Source: Deltaproteobacteria bacterium
GTDB lineage: Bacteria > Desulfobacterota > B13-G15 > RBG-16-54-18
Reading direction: 5' to 3'
Assembly (NCBI GenBank): GCA_016927065.1
Contig: JAFGNJ010000004.1
Coordinates: 1 to 64,000, forward strand
DNA: 64,000 nucleotides
The notes beneath the pieces were generated by a model, which made no database searches, was not told the origin of the DNA, and saw nothing but the letters and a program-made list of their open reading frames with translations. Position numbers and translations under genes: made by a program. Positions 44,334-53,245 of the stretch are shown here, one piece after another. How positions within the stretch are numbered: the stretch's first letter is position 1; every line of letters begins with the position of its first letter.

Positions 44334-45350
44334 TTGAAAATGATCATCCTTGCCATTGAAAGCTCATGCGATGATACCGGGGCCGCCCTGATAGAGGATG
44401 GAAAGAACATCCTTTCCAACTGCCTCTCTTCTCAGGATGAGGTCCACAAGTGGTATGGTGGGGTGGTACCGGAGCTGGCATCCCGGCGCCATTTGGAGAG
44501 CATCGTGCCGGTGATCCGAGGGGCCCTTGATGAGGCACACAAATCATTGGATGATGTAAATGGTGTGGCAGTCACCCGGGGACCGGGCCTGGTGGGTTCT
44601 CTCTTGGTGGGGATCATGGCCGCCAAGGCCATCGCCTATACCAAGAACCTCCCCCTGGCCGGGGTCAATCATCTTATGGGACACCTCCTGGCTATCTTCG
44701 CGGAGCAAGAGGTGGCCTTTCCCTTTATCGGCATGGTGGCCTCGGGGGGGCATACCTCCCTCTATCTGGCCGAGGGGTTTACTGTCTTCCACCCCCTGGG
44801 CAAGACGAGGGATGACGCTGCCGGAGAGGCCTTCGACAAGGTGGCCAAGTATCTGGGTTTGGGATATCCGGGCGGGGTGGCCATCGAGCAACTGGCCCGC
44901 CACGGTGATCCTAACGCTATACCCTTCCCACGAGCCTATATGGCCAAGGATTCACTGGACTTCAGTTTTAGTGGAATCAAGACGGCGGTAGTGAATCACG
45001 TTCGCGCCCATCCCCCTTCTAATGATGGGATGGCCGATATCGCCGCCTCCTTTCAAGAGGCCGTGGTGGATGTGCTGGTGGATAAAATCATCTGGGCGGC
45101 CCAGCGCCATAAGGTGGACAAGGCGGTGGTGGCCGGAGGTGTGGCCTCCAACAACCGTCTGCGTGAGCGGTTACAGCAACGAGGGGAGGAAACCGGCATA
45201 CAGACGTATTTCCCCTCCCCATACCTCTGTAGAGATAATGCGGCCATGATCGGGGTGGCCGGCTACCATCTCTTCAACGAAGGGAGGAAGGACGGACTCG
45301 ATATGAGCGCCCTGTCACGCTGGCCTTTAGAAAAAGGACTAAACCCGTGA
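44334..45350 (+). CDS. tsaD: tRNA N6-adenosine threonylcarbamoyltransferase TsaD
   Basis: The 338-residue protein makes the t6A base of ANN-decoding tRNAs with TsaB, TsaC and TsaE. It has the ASKHA fold start ILAIESSCDDTGAALI, the metal-binding HLMGHL motif near residue 111, and VVAGGVASNNRLRERL. Length is normal. It overlaps rsmA as GTGA. Confidence 0.97.
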   Translation: MKMIILAIESSCDDTGAALIEDGKNILSNCLSSQDEVHKWYGGVVPELASRRHLESIVPVIRGALDEAHKSLDDVNGVAVTRGPGLVGSLLVGIMAAKAIAYTKNLPLAGVNHLMGHLLAIFAEQEVAFPFIGMVASGGHTSLYLAEGFTVFHPLGKTRDDAAGEAFDKVAKYLGLGYPGGVAIEQLARHGDPNAIPFPRAYMAKDSLDFSFSGIKTAVVNHVRAHPPSNDGMADIAASFQEAVVDVLVDKIIWAAQRHKVDKAVVAGGVASNNRLRERLQQRGEETGIQTYFPSPYLCRDNAAMIGVAGYHLFNEGRKDGLDMSALSRWPLEKGLNP

Positions 45351-46231
45351 CCACTTTGATGCAGGAGTTAAGAAGCCGCCGGGTCTCGCCCAAAAAGTCC
45401 CTTGGTCAGCATTTCCTCATTGATAAGGGAATAGCCCAGAAGATCGTTCGGCTGGCGGACCTGGGGCCTGAGGATTGCGTGGTGGAAATCGGCCCGGGAA
45501 TGGGGGTCTTGACCTTCCTTATGCTCCCCCAGGTAAAGCGGTTAGTGGCCGTGGAGGTGGACCAAGGGATGGCCGATCACCTTAGGGAGCAAGGGCAGGG
45601 AACTGCCTCTTTTACCGTCATGTGCCAGGATGCCCTCCGCATTGACTTTCAGAGTCTGTCCCATGAGGCGGGCAAAAAAATTAAGGTGGTCGCCAATCTC
45701 CCGTACAATATATCTACCCCAATCATCTTTCGGCTCTTAGAGTACCGGGAGTCCTTAATCCATCTCACCCTGATGCTGCAACACGAGGTGGCTCAGAGAA
45801 TCACCGCCGCCCCCAACAGCAAAGCATACGGTCCCCTCTCGATCTTTACTCAGCTCTATACCTCTCCTAAAATACTGATGCGGGTACCGCCCCAGGCCTT
45901 TTATCCTCCTCCCAAGATAGAGTCCGCTCTCGTGGGGTTTGATATCCTGGAGCGCCCCCGTGTCGCGATCGAGGATGAGGGCTTTTTCCAGGAAGTGGTA
46001 CGGGCCTCCTTCGCCCAGAGGAGGAAAACCCTGTTGAACGCCCTCAAGAACTCTTCCCTAGCCCTCGGGTCCAGGGAGGAGATCGCGGATGCCTTAGAGG
46101 CCGTCGGGATCGATCCCCGCCGCCGGGCCGAAACCCTGGATCTAGCTGAGTTCCAGCACCTGGCCGAGGTGTTAAAAAGACTTAAGAAAAAGAGGAGTCC
46201 TCTCATCGCATCAGGACGGAAAGGATCATGA
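45347..46231 (+). CDS. rsmA: 16S rRNA dimethyladenosine transferase RsmA (KsgA)
   Basis: The 294-residue enzyme dimethylates two adjacent adenosines near the 3' end of 16S rRNA. It has SLGQHFLIDKGIAQKI, the SAM motif VEIGPGMGVLT and the catalytic NLPYNISTPI. The start is GTG, overlapping the tsaD stop. The end overlaps the glycerate kinase gene as ATGA. Confidence 0.96.
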   Translation: MTTLMQELRSRRVSPKKSLGQHFLIDKGIAQKIVRLADLGPEDCVVEIGPGMGVLTFLMLPQVKRLVAVEVDQGMADHLREQGQGTASFTVMCQDALRIDFQSLSHEAGKKIKVVANLPYNISTPIIFRLLEYRESLIHLTLMLQHEVAQRITAAPNSKAYGPLSIFTQLYTSPKILMRVPPQAFYPPPKIESALVGFDILERPRVAIEDEGFFQEVVRASFAQRRKTLLNALKNSSLALGSREEIADALEAVGIDPRRRAETLDLAEFQHLAEVLKRLKKKRSPLIASGRKGS

Positions 46232-47553
46232 AAGAAGACATGAAAGATATCTGCCTCACCATCTTCAGAGCGGGCCTCGCGGCAGTGGACCCGCGGGAAG
46301 CAGTGAAACGATCCCTTCGTCTCAAGGGGGACGATCTATGGGTAGGGAAACGAAGCTATCGTTTGAAGGATTTCAAGCGCATCGTGGTAGTTGGGGCGGG
46401 GAAGGGAAGTGCACCCATGGCGCAGGCTGTCGAGGAGGTCCTGGGTGAGTGGCTCGAAGGAGGGCTCGTCATCGTCAAATACGGATACACCGCCCCCCTC
46501 GACAAGGTCAAACTCATTGAAGCCGGTCATCCCATACCTGACGAAGCGGGACTGCAGGGCGCCAGGAAGCTATTGGAGACGGTCAAGGAATTAGGCGAAG
46601 ATGATTTGGTTTTCTGTCTGATTTCTGGGGGTGGCTCGGCATTGCTCCCCGCACCGGTGGCGGGGGTGAGTCTTACTGAAAAACAGAAGACTACCAAGAT
46701 CTTACTGGAGAGCGGCGCCACAATTCATGAGATCAATGCCATTAGAAAACACCTCTCCCGTATCAAGGGGGGGTGGCTGGCCAAGGCAGCTGCCCCTGCC
46801 ACCGTCGTCTCACTCGTCCTCTCCGACGTCATCGGGGATGATCTCGATGTCATCGCCTCAGGCCCCACGGTGGGAGACGGGAGTACCTTTGCCGACTGTA
46901 TCTCAGTGATCGAGAAATATGAGCTAGATTCTCAAATGCCTTCCGCAGTGAAGAAACACCTGCGCAAGGGGGTCGAAGGCAGCGCAGATGAGACCCCAAA
47001 ACCCGATGACCCTATCTTCCGCAAAGGATTTAACCTGATTGTGGGCAGCAACATCCAGTGCCTGGAAGCTGCGGCGCGAAAGGCTGAAGAACTAGGGTAT
47101 AAAACGCTGATCCTTTCATCTTACATTGAAGGAGAAACCAGGGAGGTGGCCAAGGTACACGGGGCCATATTGAAAGAGATCATCCGTGCGGGCAGACCCC
47201 TTGCCCCTCCGGCCTGCATCCTCTCTGGGGGTGAAACGACTGTGACTATTCGGGGGAAGGGGAAAGGCGGGCGGAATCAGGAATTCGTTCTGGCCTGCGG
47301 CATGGAGATAGCGGGATGGGAGGGGGCGGCTGTGTTCAGCGCGGGAACCGACGGCACCGATGGGCCGACTGATGCCGCCGGGGCCTTTGCCGACTGGCGA
47401 GTGGCGGAGCGGGCTCGGGAGATAGGGCTTGATCCCGGCGCCGCTCTCCGAGAAAATGATTCCTACACTTTTTTTGAAAGACTCGGCGACCTCATCATCA
47501 CCGGCCCAACCAACACCAATGTGATGGATGTGAGGATACTTATTGCCGTTTAG
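46228..47553 (+). CDS. Glycerate 2-kinase, MOFRL family
   Basis: The 441-residue protein matches the GckA/TtuD-type glycerate kinases, with VVVGAGKGSAPMAQAVEEVL near residue 52, ISGGGSALLPAP near residue 133, and the C-terminal MOFRL segment GGRNQEFVLACGMEIAGW. It phosphorylates glycerate to 2-phosphoglycerate, linking serine- or glyoxylate-type metabolism to glycolysis. It is coupled to rsmA by a 4-base overlap. Confidence 0.93.
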   Translation: MKEDMKDICLTIFRAGLAAVDPREAVKRSLRLKGDDLWVGKRSYRLKDFKRIVVVGAGKGSAPMAQAVEEVLGEWLEGGLVIVKYGYTAPLDKVKLIEAGHPIPDEAGLQGARKLLETVKELGEDDLVFCLISGGGSALLPAPVAGVSLTEKQKTTKILLESGATIHEINAIRKHLSRIKGGWLAKAAAPATVVSLVLSDVIGDDLDVIASGPTVGDGSTFADCISVIEKYELDSQMPSAVKKHLRKGVEGSADETPKPDDPIFRKGFNLIVGSNIQCLEAAARKAEELGYKTLILSSYIEGETREVAKVHGAILKEIIRAGRPLAPPACILSGGETTVTIRGKGKGGRNQEFVLACGMEIAGWEGAAVFSAGTDGTDGPTDAAGAFADWRVAERAREIGLDPGAALRENDSYTFFERLGDLIITGPTNTNVMDVRILIAV

Positions 47554-47567
47554 ACAACCCTTTATGT

Positions 47568-47586
47568 AATACTCACTGTGAGTATT
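47568..47586. repeat. 19-base palindrome after the glycerate kinase gene
   Basis: AATACTCAC-T-GTGAGTATT is a perfect inverted repeat with a one-base centre, 14 bases past the stop codon. With so short a loop it is more like a protein-binding dyad than a terminator. No nearby promoter is obvious. Confidence 0.4.
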
Positions 47587-47672
47587 GGTAAAAACCTGGA
47601 CTCTGATTATTCCAGAAGCAAAGCATCAGATGCTGGAGAGGGGGAATTGTTGGTATCATCTTGAATTTGACA

Positions 47673-47750
47673 GTTTAACGCTGGAGTTCAGCCGTGTGTT
47701 TTGAGGAGCGAAGCGACGAGAAACGCGTCGGCTGGGACAACTGGTTATGC
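47673..47750 (-). other. attC-like integron recombination site
   Basis: Read on the minus strand, the 78-base site begins GCATAAC (47750-47744) and ends GTTAAAC (47679-47673), the latter a perfect GTTRRRY core. Between them, CAGCCGAC on one side and CGGCTG on the other form the inner (L) boxes. The end CGGCTGAACTCCAGC-GTTAAAC closely resembles the last third of the aadA-type attC as I remember it. It starts 15 bases after the stop codon of the adjacent gene and points the same way. Confidence 0.8.
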
Positions 47751-48587
47751 GGCATTTCCGTCAATTCATGCGCCTTCATGTGGTATTGGTCCCCGAAGCG
47801 ACTCTAACCACTTGGCAGCAATCTTTCGAACAAAGGTTTCAGCTTCCCTCTTTGTCATGGGGTTAGAAGTCCTCGGCGCACCATGGTACGCGTGTCGTGC
47901 CCAATCACCAGTAACTGACGGATTGTGTACCGCGTCCTTAAAACGATTAAATTGTTCTCGAGATATGCCGAACTGCTCGTGGAAATCGGCTCTATTGCCT
48001 GGATGCCCTTCTGCAAGTTCGTATATCTTGTAAACAGTTTCCGCCGATGGCGTCTTGATAGAAAGAAGCTCAATTACTTTCGCAGCTTTTGGGTTTTTAT
48101 ATGCAGGTTCAAGCTTCGAGCGTTGGCGCTTCAATTTGGCCTGATACTGTCGCTCCTCGTAATCCGCTGTCCAACGCTCTAATTCGGCAGGAGAAAGCCC
48201 CTTGGGTGGAGAAACTGTTAAGGTGGGGCTACCCGACGACGTTTTTATGACGCACGAGTCGACCTCAAGGAATACATGCCGACGCGGTGGATTCGTTGAG
48301 TAATCTATGACTGAACCGAGTACGAATTCCGGATCTATTTGAGCAGGACCTTTGAATGCCGCTCTCACGGCCTTGGCCTTTTCAAAAACATCCGCTGCAG
48401 TCACGCACGCATCGATTTTTGGTGACGCCAAAGCCGGATAGTCGATCCCTTCAACTAATTTGAACCCCAAGCCCCACAGCAGGTCAGCGAGATTTCTTTT
48501 CTCCAAACTAGTCTTTTGAATCTCAATTGCCCACTTCACATCAGTTACCCTAATTTCAGCAAGACAACGGAATCGCTTGCCGCATAA
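47679..48587 (-). mobile_element. Integrated single-gene integron cassette
   Basis: The cassette runs on the minus strand from TTATGC at 48587 to the G of the final attC core at 47679, 909 bases. The left edge reads G-TTATGC, exactly complementary to the first core GCATAAC of its attC, as expected for a cassette that was once a circle. It holds one gene and its attC, and no integrase. The flanks, ending AAG and starting TTAAAC, would be the rejoined target site. Confidence 0.75.
47766..48539 (-). CDS. Cassette-borne protein of unknown function
   Basis: I do not recognise this protein. From the GTG at 48539 it has 257 residues, opening with KWAIEIQKTSLEKRNLADLL. It is soluble, with a beta-rich first half, a Lys/Arg-rich middle helix (QAKLKRQRSKLEP), and a helical C-terminal half containing VYKIYELAEGH and FGISREQFNRFKDAVHN. 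The frame is open back to 48695, but that would cross the cassette edge at 48588, so I use the internal GTG with a TTAGGG leader. Its base composition differs from the neighbours. The function is unknown. Confidence 0.7.
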   Translation of the reverse strand: MKWAIEIQKTSLEKRNLADLLWGLGFKLVEGIDYPALASPKIDACVTAADVFEKAKAVRAAFKGPAQIDPEFVLGSVIDYSTNPPRRHVFLEVDSCVIKTSSGSPTLTVSPPKGLSPAELERWTADYEERQYQAKLKRQRSKLEPAYKNPKAAKVIELLSIKTPSAETVYKIYELAEGHPGNRADFHEQFGISREQFNRFKDAVHNPSVTGDWARHAYHGAPRTSNPMTKREAETFVRKIAAKWLESLRGPIPHEGA

Positions 48588-48710
48588 CTTATATATTAGA
48601 TTGATTCGTTGGCAATATGCTGAATATGCCATCCAAGTATCATGGATGTTAATTGATGTCAACTTGTTTGGAGAGCAATTACCCTCCTCACGCATGCGAG
48701 ACGGGTCGTC

Positions 48711-49589
48711 TTATCTTCCCACAAGCTGCAGGATTTCCTCCGCCTTCTCGATGGTGAGGGTACCCTTTTTGATACCGACCTCTACAGTTAGGCGGGAGAT
48801 GGCACAATAGATATCGGTGAATCGAGGGTCTGCCGTCTTAAGTGCCTCAAGGTGTCCCTTGATCACGCCCACATCCCCCCTCGCGATGGGGCCGGTCAGC
48901 GCCTTGACAGGACCCAGGTGTTCTATATTGTTCACCGTCCCCTTGATCAAGGGGAGAAGGGCCTGAGCGGCATCCTCTTGTGAGATGCCTATGACTTCAA
49001 AGAGCTGATAGCTAAGATATACAAGCGTAACGAAGAAATTACAGGCTACTACCGCCGCCGCATGGTAGAGGGGTTTTTCTTGAGTGTCGATGGAAAGGGG
49101 TGTTCCCCCTAATTCCTGTACCAGTTCCGAAAGGATGGGAATAGCCTCTTGGTCCCCCTCGAGATTGAAGATCGATGAGGGAATGACCTTTACCGCTGTT
49201 TCGACGTCGGCGAAGCTCTGGAGGGGATGAATTGATGCAATAAGGGCTCCTTGTTCTTTGGCCGTTGTGAGGATAGTAGAAGGCAGGGCCCCGCAAGTAT
49301 GGACCACGATCTGTCCAGGGCGAAAGCCGCCTTTCCCCGCAATTGCCTCACAGACCTCCTGGATGGCACTGTCCGAGGTGGTGATAAAGACCAGATCGGC
49401 CTCAGGAGTAATCTCCTCTGGGGTAGTGGTGGTGCGGATCTCACTCCCAACCAGAGAGGTCGCTTTTCTCAAGGATTCCTCTCCCTTGCCGGCCATACCG
49501 ACGATGGTATAGCCCTTCTCTTTTAAGAGATAAGCCAAGGCCGTACCGACAATCCCGGCTCCGACAATGGCTATCTTACGCACCTTCAT
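48711..49589 (-). CDS. Rossmann-fold DUF2520 protein
   Basis: The 292-residue protein has the dinucleotide motif IAIVGAGIVGTALAYLL at the N-terminus and a C-terminal helical DUF2520 domain (HPLQSFADVETA, then YHAAAVVACNFFVTLVYL), a layout like ketopantoate or pyrroline-carboxylate reductases. Its substrate is unknown. I use the ATG at 49589, which has a GGAGGAG site. The longer frame runs into the comF region. It is the last chromosomal gene before the cassette. Confidence 0.87.
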   Translation of the reverse strand: MKVRKIAIVGAGIVGTALAYLLKEKGYTIVGMAGKGEESLRKATSLVGSEIRTTTTPEEITPEADLVFITTSDSAIQEVCEAIAGKGGFRPGQIVVHTCGALPSTILTTAKEQGALIASIHPLQSFADVETAVKVIPSSIFNLEGDQEAIPILSELVQELGGTPLSIDTQEKPLYHAAAVVACNFFVTLVYLSYQLFEVIGISQEDAAQALLPLIKGTVNNIEHLGPVKALTGPIARGDVGVIKGHLEALKTADPRFTDIYCAISRLTVEVGIKKGTLTIEKAEEILQLVGR

Positions 49590-49618
49590 CTCTCCTCCTC
49601 CGATCATCTGGCATCGAA

Positions 49619-50362
49619 TTAGAGAGCCCGGGCCACGGTAAGAACTGCCACCCGATCGGCCCCTGCCTCCAACAGGATACGAGAGCACTCATTGACCGTA
49701 GCGCCCGTGGTATAGACATCGTCCATCAGCACGACGGTCTTCCCCTGTATCGTCTCATGGTCCTTTACTTGAAAGGCCCCCTTGAGATTTTTCTTCCTTT
49801 CCTTCTTTTTGAGGGTGATTTGCACGGGGGTATCCTTGACCTTTTTAAGTGCCCTCTCCGCATAGGGAATCCCGGTCCGTGTGTTCAGTTCTTTGGCCAG
49901 GAGGAGTGCTTGATTAAATCCCCGTTCCCTCAACCTCCGAATGTGAAGGGGTACGGGAACCATTACATCCACCGAATAATCCTGAGTGAGCGTGGTAAGG
50001 GTAGATTGTAGCAAATCCCCAAAAATCCTCACAAGGGAGAAGACACCTCCGTATTTGAATCTATGGATTGCTTCCTTGAGTGCCCCCTCATAGAGGGCGC
50101 AGGTACGATGGATCTCAAAATACCTCTGCTCCTGCAGACACGAACCGCAGAGGTGACTTTTCTCCTCACCCCCATCTTCTTCGGAGGGGTAATAAGGGAG
50201 GCCGCAACGGGGACAGTAAGGAGACTGTATAGGCTTGATATCCTTTTTACAAGCAGAACAAATGATACGACCATTTTCACTAGCACTGACAATAGTCTGG
50301 CAGATAGGGCACCGCGGAGGAAAGATAAGGTCTAAAAGCCACCGGAAGCTCGAGGATACCAC
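49619..50362 (-). CDS. comF: ComF-family phosphoribosyltransferase-like protein
   Basis: The protein has an N-terminal zinc-finger region with four Cys pairs (CPIC, CSAC, CPRC, CGSC) and a C-terminal type I PRTase domain with VMVPVPLHIRRLRERGFNQ and the PRPP loop VVLMDDVYTTGAT. ComF/GntX proteins help DNA uptake, probably by driving single-stranded DNA inward. The likely start is the GTG at 50362, just after the stop of the upstream gene. The reading frame is open further but would overlap it by 90 bases. Confidence 0.88.
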   Translation of the reverse strand: MVSSSFRWLLDLIFPPRCPICQTIVSASENGRIICSACKKDIKPIQSPYCPRCGLPYYPSEEDGGEEKSHLCGSCLQEQRYFEIHRTCALYEGALKEAIHRFKYGGVFSLVRIFGDLLQSTLTTLTQDYSVDVMVPVPLHIRRLRERGFNQALLLAKELNTRTGIPYAERALKKVKDTPVQITLKKKERKKNLKGAFQVKDHETIQGKTVVLMDDVYTTGATVNECSRILLEAGADRVAVLTVARAL

Positions 50363-50364
50363 AC

Positions 50365-51714
50365 TTAAAAATCCCAGTCCATTAATTGAGAGGGAAGGGG
50401 TGAAAGGGGCACTTTGATCTCTCCCGTGGTGCAGGCAGTAAAGGTACCCCACTGGTTACACTCCGGACAGAGGGGCAACCAATTTTTGCTCTCGTTCTGA
50501 CAATTGGTACAGTGGTAGGGAACATAAGTTCCTCCCTCAAGATTGAGCCCTTTTCGATACTCTCCCATGGCTTGTTCATAATCGCCACGATGCGCATAGA
50601 CCTCTGCTAAGAGATAATGGTATGAGGGGTGCTCGGAGAGATTTACCTCCAACTCCTTTAACTTCTCTAACGCCTCATCGATCATCTCGAGTCGCAGGCA
50701 GAGACGAGCATAGAAAAATGGGATAACAATGTTGTCTGGATTTTTGTCGATGGCATCGAGGTAAAGGTTTATAATGCCACGAGGGTGTTCTTGAGAGAGG
50801 TAAAGGTCCTCTAATTTGTTTAAAAAAACTATCTCATGAGTCTTTTCAAATCCCCTTTGCCAAACCCTAATAGCATCTTTGATCTTTCCTGTTTTATACA
50901 TCAACTCTCCCAACAAGACTTGGGCAGGAATAAAAGAGGGGTTTTCTTTTAGAATCTCCTTCAAATCTTTTATCCCCCGATCTTCCTTGCCCTTATCAGC
51001 CATAAACCTAGCGCGCTCGTATTGGAGACCTTGCTGCAGCTTTTTCTCTTGATCGACCTCTCTCTTCGGGCTCGTCTTAAGCATATTCCCCTGAATCTTT
51101 AAGGCATCTTCCCACTTTCTTTCTTCTATATAAATATCCCTCAATGCCCCCAAGGCATCTCGATTGTTGGGGTTGAACGCGATGATCTCTTCGAAGACTC
51201 CGATGGCACCGGGATAATCCTTGGCCGTCTTGTATATCTGTGCCTCCATGAAGAGGATCTCCAGTCGGTCTTTCTTGAGGCCTCGCGCTTTCTCGAGGGT
51301 TTCAATGGCCTTTTGAAACTTTCCTCCTTTTTTGTAGATATCAGCCAGTCGAAGATAAGCATTGGGGTCATCTGACTTCTTTTTAAGATACGCCTGGATC
51401 TGCTTTTCAGCCCGGGGCAGGTCGTCCTTGAAGAGGGCATCGGTGGCCGCATAAAAGTTATTCCACAATTGTTCTCGTTCCCTTTTTTCTTTGTTTTCCC
51501 TTAACAACCTTCTGATGTCTTTGATAAGATAAATGAAGAAAATTATGAAAGCCCCTATGAAGAAAGACATAACGAGCAGGATCGAAAGCGTAGTCTCGAG
51601 ATAACTTCCCTTGAGATATTGAAAATTGATGGTCAGTGGATTGAGATAGTAGAGATAAAAAAATATCCCCACGAACATAACAATGACGAGAAAAGCTACT
51701 ATCCTGTTGAACAT
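50365..51714 (-). CDS. LapB/YciM-like TPR protein with LapA-type membrane anchor
   Basis: The 449-residue protein has two N-terminal membrane helices (residues 5-26 and 44-66) as in LapA, then about nine tetratricopeptide repeats (residues 85-410), and ends in a rubredoxin-like zinc knuckle with CTNC and CPEC, the hallmark of LapB. In E. coli, LapA and LapB are separate proteins that guide FtsH to degrade LpxC and so set lipopolysaccharide levels. Here both parts seem to be in one chain. It fits an organism making lipid A. Confidence 0.83.
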   Translation of the reverse strand: MFNRIVAFLVIVMFVGIFFYLYYLNPLTINFQYLKGSYLETTLSILLVMSFFIGAFIIFFIYLIKDIRRLLRENKEKREREQLWNNFYAATDALFKDDLPRAEKQIQAYLKKKSDDPNAYLRLADIYKKGGKFQKAIETLEKARGLKKDRLEILFMEAQIYKTAKDYPGAIGVFEEIIAFNPNNRDALGALRDIYIEERKWEDALKIQGNMLKTSPKREVDQEKKLQQGLQYERARFMADKGKEDRGIKDLKEILKENPSFIPAQVLLGELMYKTGKIKDAIRVWQRGFEKTHEIVFLNKLEDLYLSQEHPRGIINLYLDAIDKNPDNIVIPFFYARLCLRLEMIDEALEKLKELEVNLSEHPSYHYLLAEVYAHRGDYEQAMGEYRKGLNLEGGTYVPYHCTNCQNESKNWLPLCPECNQWGTFTACTTGEIKVPLSPLPSQLMDWDF

Positions 51715-51728
51715 ATGTGTCTTCCCCC

Positions 51729-52160
51729 TTATCTATGGTAAGGTCTGTTATGGATAATGGAAAGGGCTCGATATACCTGCTCTACGAGAACGAGTCTGGA
51801 CAACTGATGACTGAAGGTCAGCGGTGAGAGGGAAAACATAGTATCGCATCGCTCCCTCCACACAGGATTAAAACCATCGGCCCCCCCTATCAAAAAAACT
51901 ACCTCTTTTGTCCCACGTTCCATAAGCTTTTTGAGAAAACCGGCGAAGGCCACTGATGTGAACTCCTTACCACCCTCAGCGAGACCAATAAGATGGCTCC
52001 CCCGGGGAAGATTGGCGAGAAACCTGGAAATCTCTTCATCCTTTTTCCCGGGGTGCAGTTCAACAGCGAAGACCTTCCGTATCCTGCCAACATACTCATC
52101 GATTCCCTTTTGAAAAAAATCCGCTTTCTTTCTTCCCCCAAAGAGAAATAGAAACTTCAA
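51729..52160 (-). CDS. rlmH: 23S rRNA pseudouridine-1915 N3-methyltransferase
   Basis: The 143-residue SPOUT methyltransferase acts on the 70S ribosome. The knot motifs VVFLIGGADGF and SLSPLTFSHQLSRLVLVEQVYRA are clear. It overlaps the rsfS stop as ATGA and is part of the conserved nadD-rsfS-rlmH cluster. Confidence 0.95.
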   Translation of the reverse strand: MKFLFLFGGRKKADFFQKGIDEYVGRIRKVFAVELHPGKKDEEISRFLANLPRGSHLIGLAEGGKEFTSVAFAGFLKKLMERGTKEVVFLIGGADGFNPVWRERCDTMFSLSPLTFSHQLSRLVLVEQVYRALSIIHNRPYHR

Positions 52161-52525
52161 ACCCCTTCCTCTGGTGTATTGATCCTCGGGGCCTCTATCC
52201 AGAGGCCTTCGAGATCATAGTAGAGTCGAACTTGATCATAGAAGATGTGGATGACCACATCTTCATAATCCATCAGGGCCCACCTCCCCTCCCGCATCCC
52301 TTCCTCACTAAGAGGTCGAACACCTTTTCCCCCCATCTTTTCCTCGATAAACTGAGCAATCGCCTGCACCTGCCGGTCGGAACGACCGCTGCAGATGAGA
52401 AAATAATCGGTCAGGGAAGAGAGCTTTTTAAGTTCCAAGATAGTTACATTAAAGGCCTTTTTCTCCAAGGCAACTTTGGCGCAAAAGACCGCCTTCTCCT
52501 TGGAGTCTTTAAAGGCCTCGCTCAT
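52157..52525 (-). CDS. rsfS: Ribosome silencing factor RsfS
   Basis: This small protein (122 residues) binds ribosomal protein L14 and blocks subunit joining in starvation. It shows the family segments LKKLSSLTDYFLICSGRSDRQVQAIA and WALMDYEDVVIHIF. A GTG two codons earlier (52531) is the other start option. It lies between nadD and rlmH. Confidence 0.94.
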   Translation of the reverse strand: MSEAFKDSKEKAVFCAKVALEKKAFNVTILELKKLSSLTDYFLICSGRSDRQVQAIAQFIEEKMGGKGVRPLSEEGMREGRWALMDYEDVVIHIFYDQVRLYYDLEGLWIEAPRINTPEEGV

Positions 52526-52573
52526 ACACACTGTACTATAACAAAAGGCGGTGAAAAGTGAAAGGGCAATGTT

Positions 52574-53245
52574 TCACCTTCGATAGAGTCCCTTCCTCGT
52601 AATGTAGTTCTCTACCTCCGTGGGGACCAAATAGGTGATGGATCGCCCCTCGCTGGCAGCCCTCCTGATCTCGGTTGATGAGATCCCGATAGGGGTCACA
52701 CTGAGCAGATGAAGGGAGTGTCCTGAAGGGTGGAGGAACAGATTTCCTTGATTGTCTTTTTGTGTGAACCCTTCCGATTGGAACACCGGCGCCTCAAGGG
52801 GATCAAAATGGGGCCGGGAGATCACGATAAAATCGCAGAGTGTGAAGAGTTGGGGATAATCCTTCCAGGTCTCTATCTCCAAGAAGGCGTCGGCGCCCAC
52901 GATAAAAAAGAGCCTTTCCCCCTCTTCAAGATTGCGATGATAGTAGGAGATGGTCTCGATGGAATACGAAGTTCCCTCTCGTCTTATCTCCACGTCGGAG
53001 AGGGCAAAAGATGGGTTGTCGGCGATAGCCGCTTTGACCATGTTCCAGCGGGCTTTGGTGGCGATGATGGACCGATCTCTTTTATGTGGTGGGGCGGCGG
53101 CGAGGATAAAGATCACCTGACTGAGCTGGAATGCCTCCCCTACCTCCTGAGCACAGCGCAGGTGCCCCACGTGGATGGGATTGAAGGTCCCCCCAAACAG
53201 CCCGATGCTCCGTTCTCTACTCTTACGAGTTTCTAATCTGTCCAT
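52574..53245 (-). CDS. nadD: Nicotinate-nucleotide adenylyltransferase
   Basis: The 223-residue enzyme makes deamido-NAD. It has the nucleotidyltransferase motif [20 protein letters not shown] near residue 17 and the C-terminal [13 protein letters not shown]. The start overlaps proA by 23 bases, the only ATG available. Confidence 0.95.
   Translation of the reverse strand: MDRLETRKSRERSIGLFGGTFNPIHVGHLRCAQEVGEAFQLSQVIFILAAAPPHKRDRSIIATKARWNMVKAAIADNPSFALSDVEIRREGTSYSIETISYYHRNLEEGERLFFIVGADAFLEIETWKDYPQLFTLCDFIVISRPHFDPLEAPVFQSEGFTQKDNQGNLFLHPSGHSLHLLSVTPIGISSTEIRRAASEGRSITYLVPTEVENYITRKGLYRR

Noticed and set aside
48540-48695. N-terminal 52 codons of the cassette gene frame
   Set aside because: They extend across the cassette edge at 48588, so they are more likely an accidental open frame in the flanking DNA.
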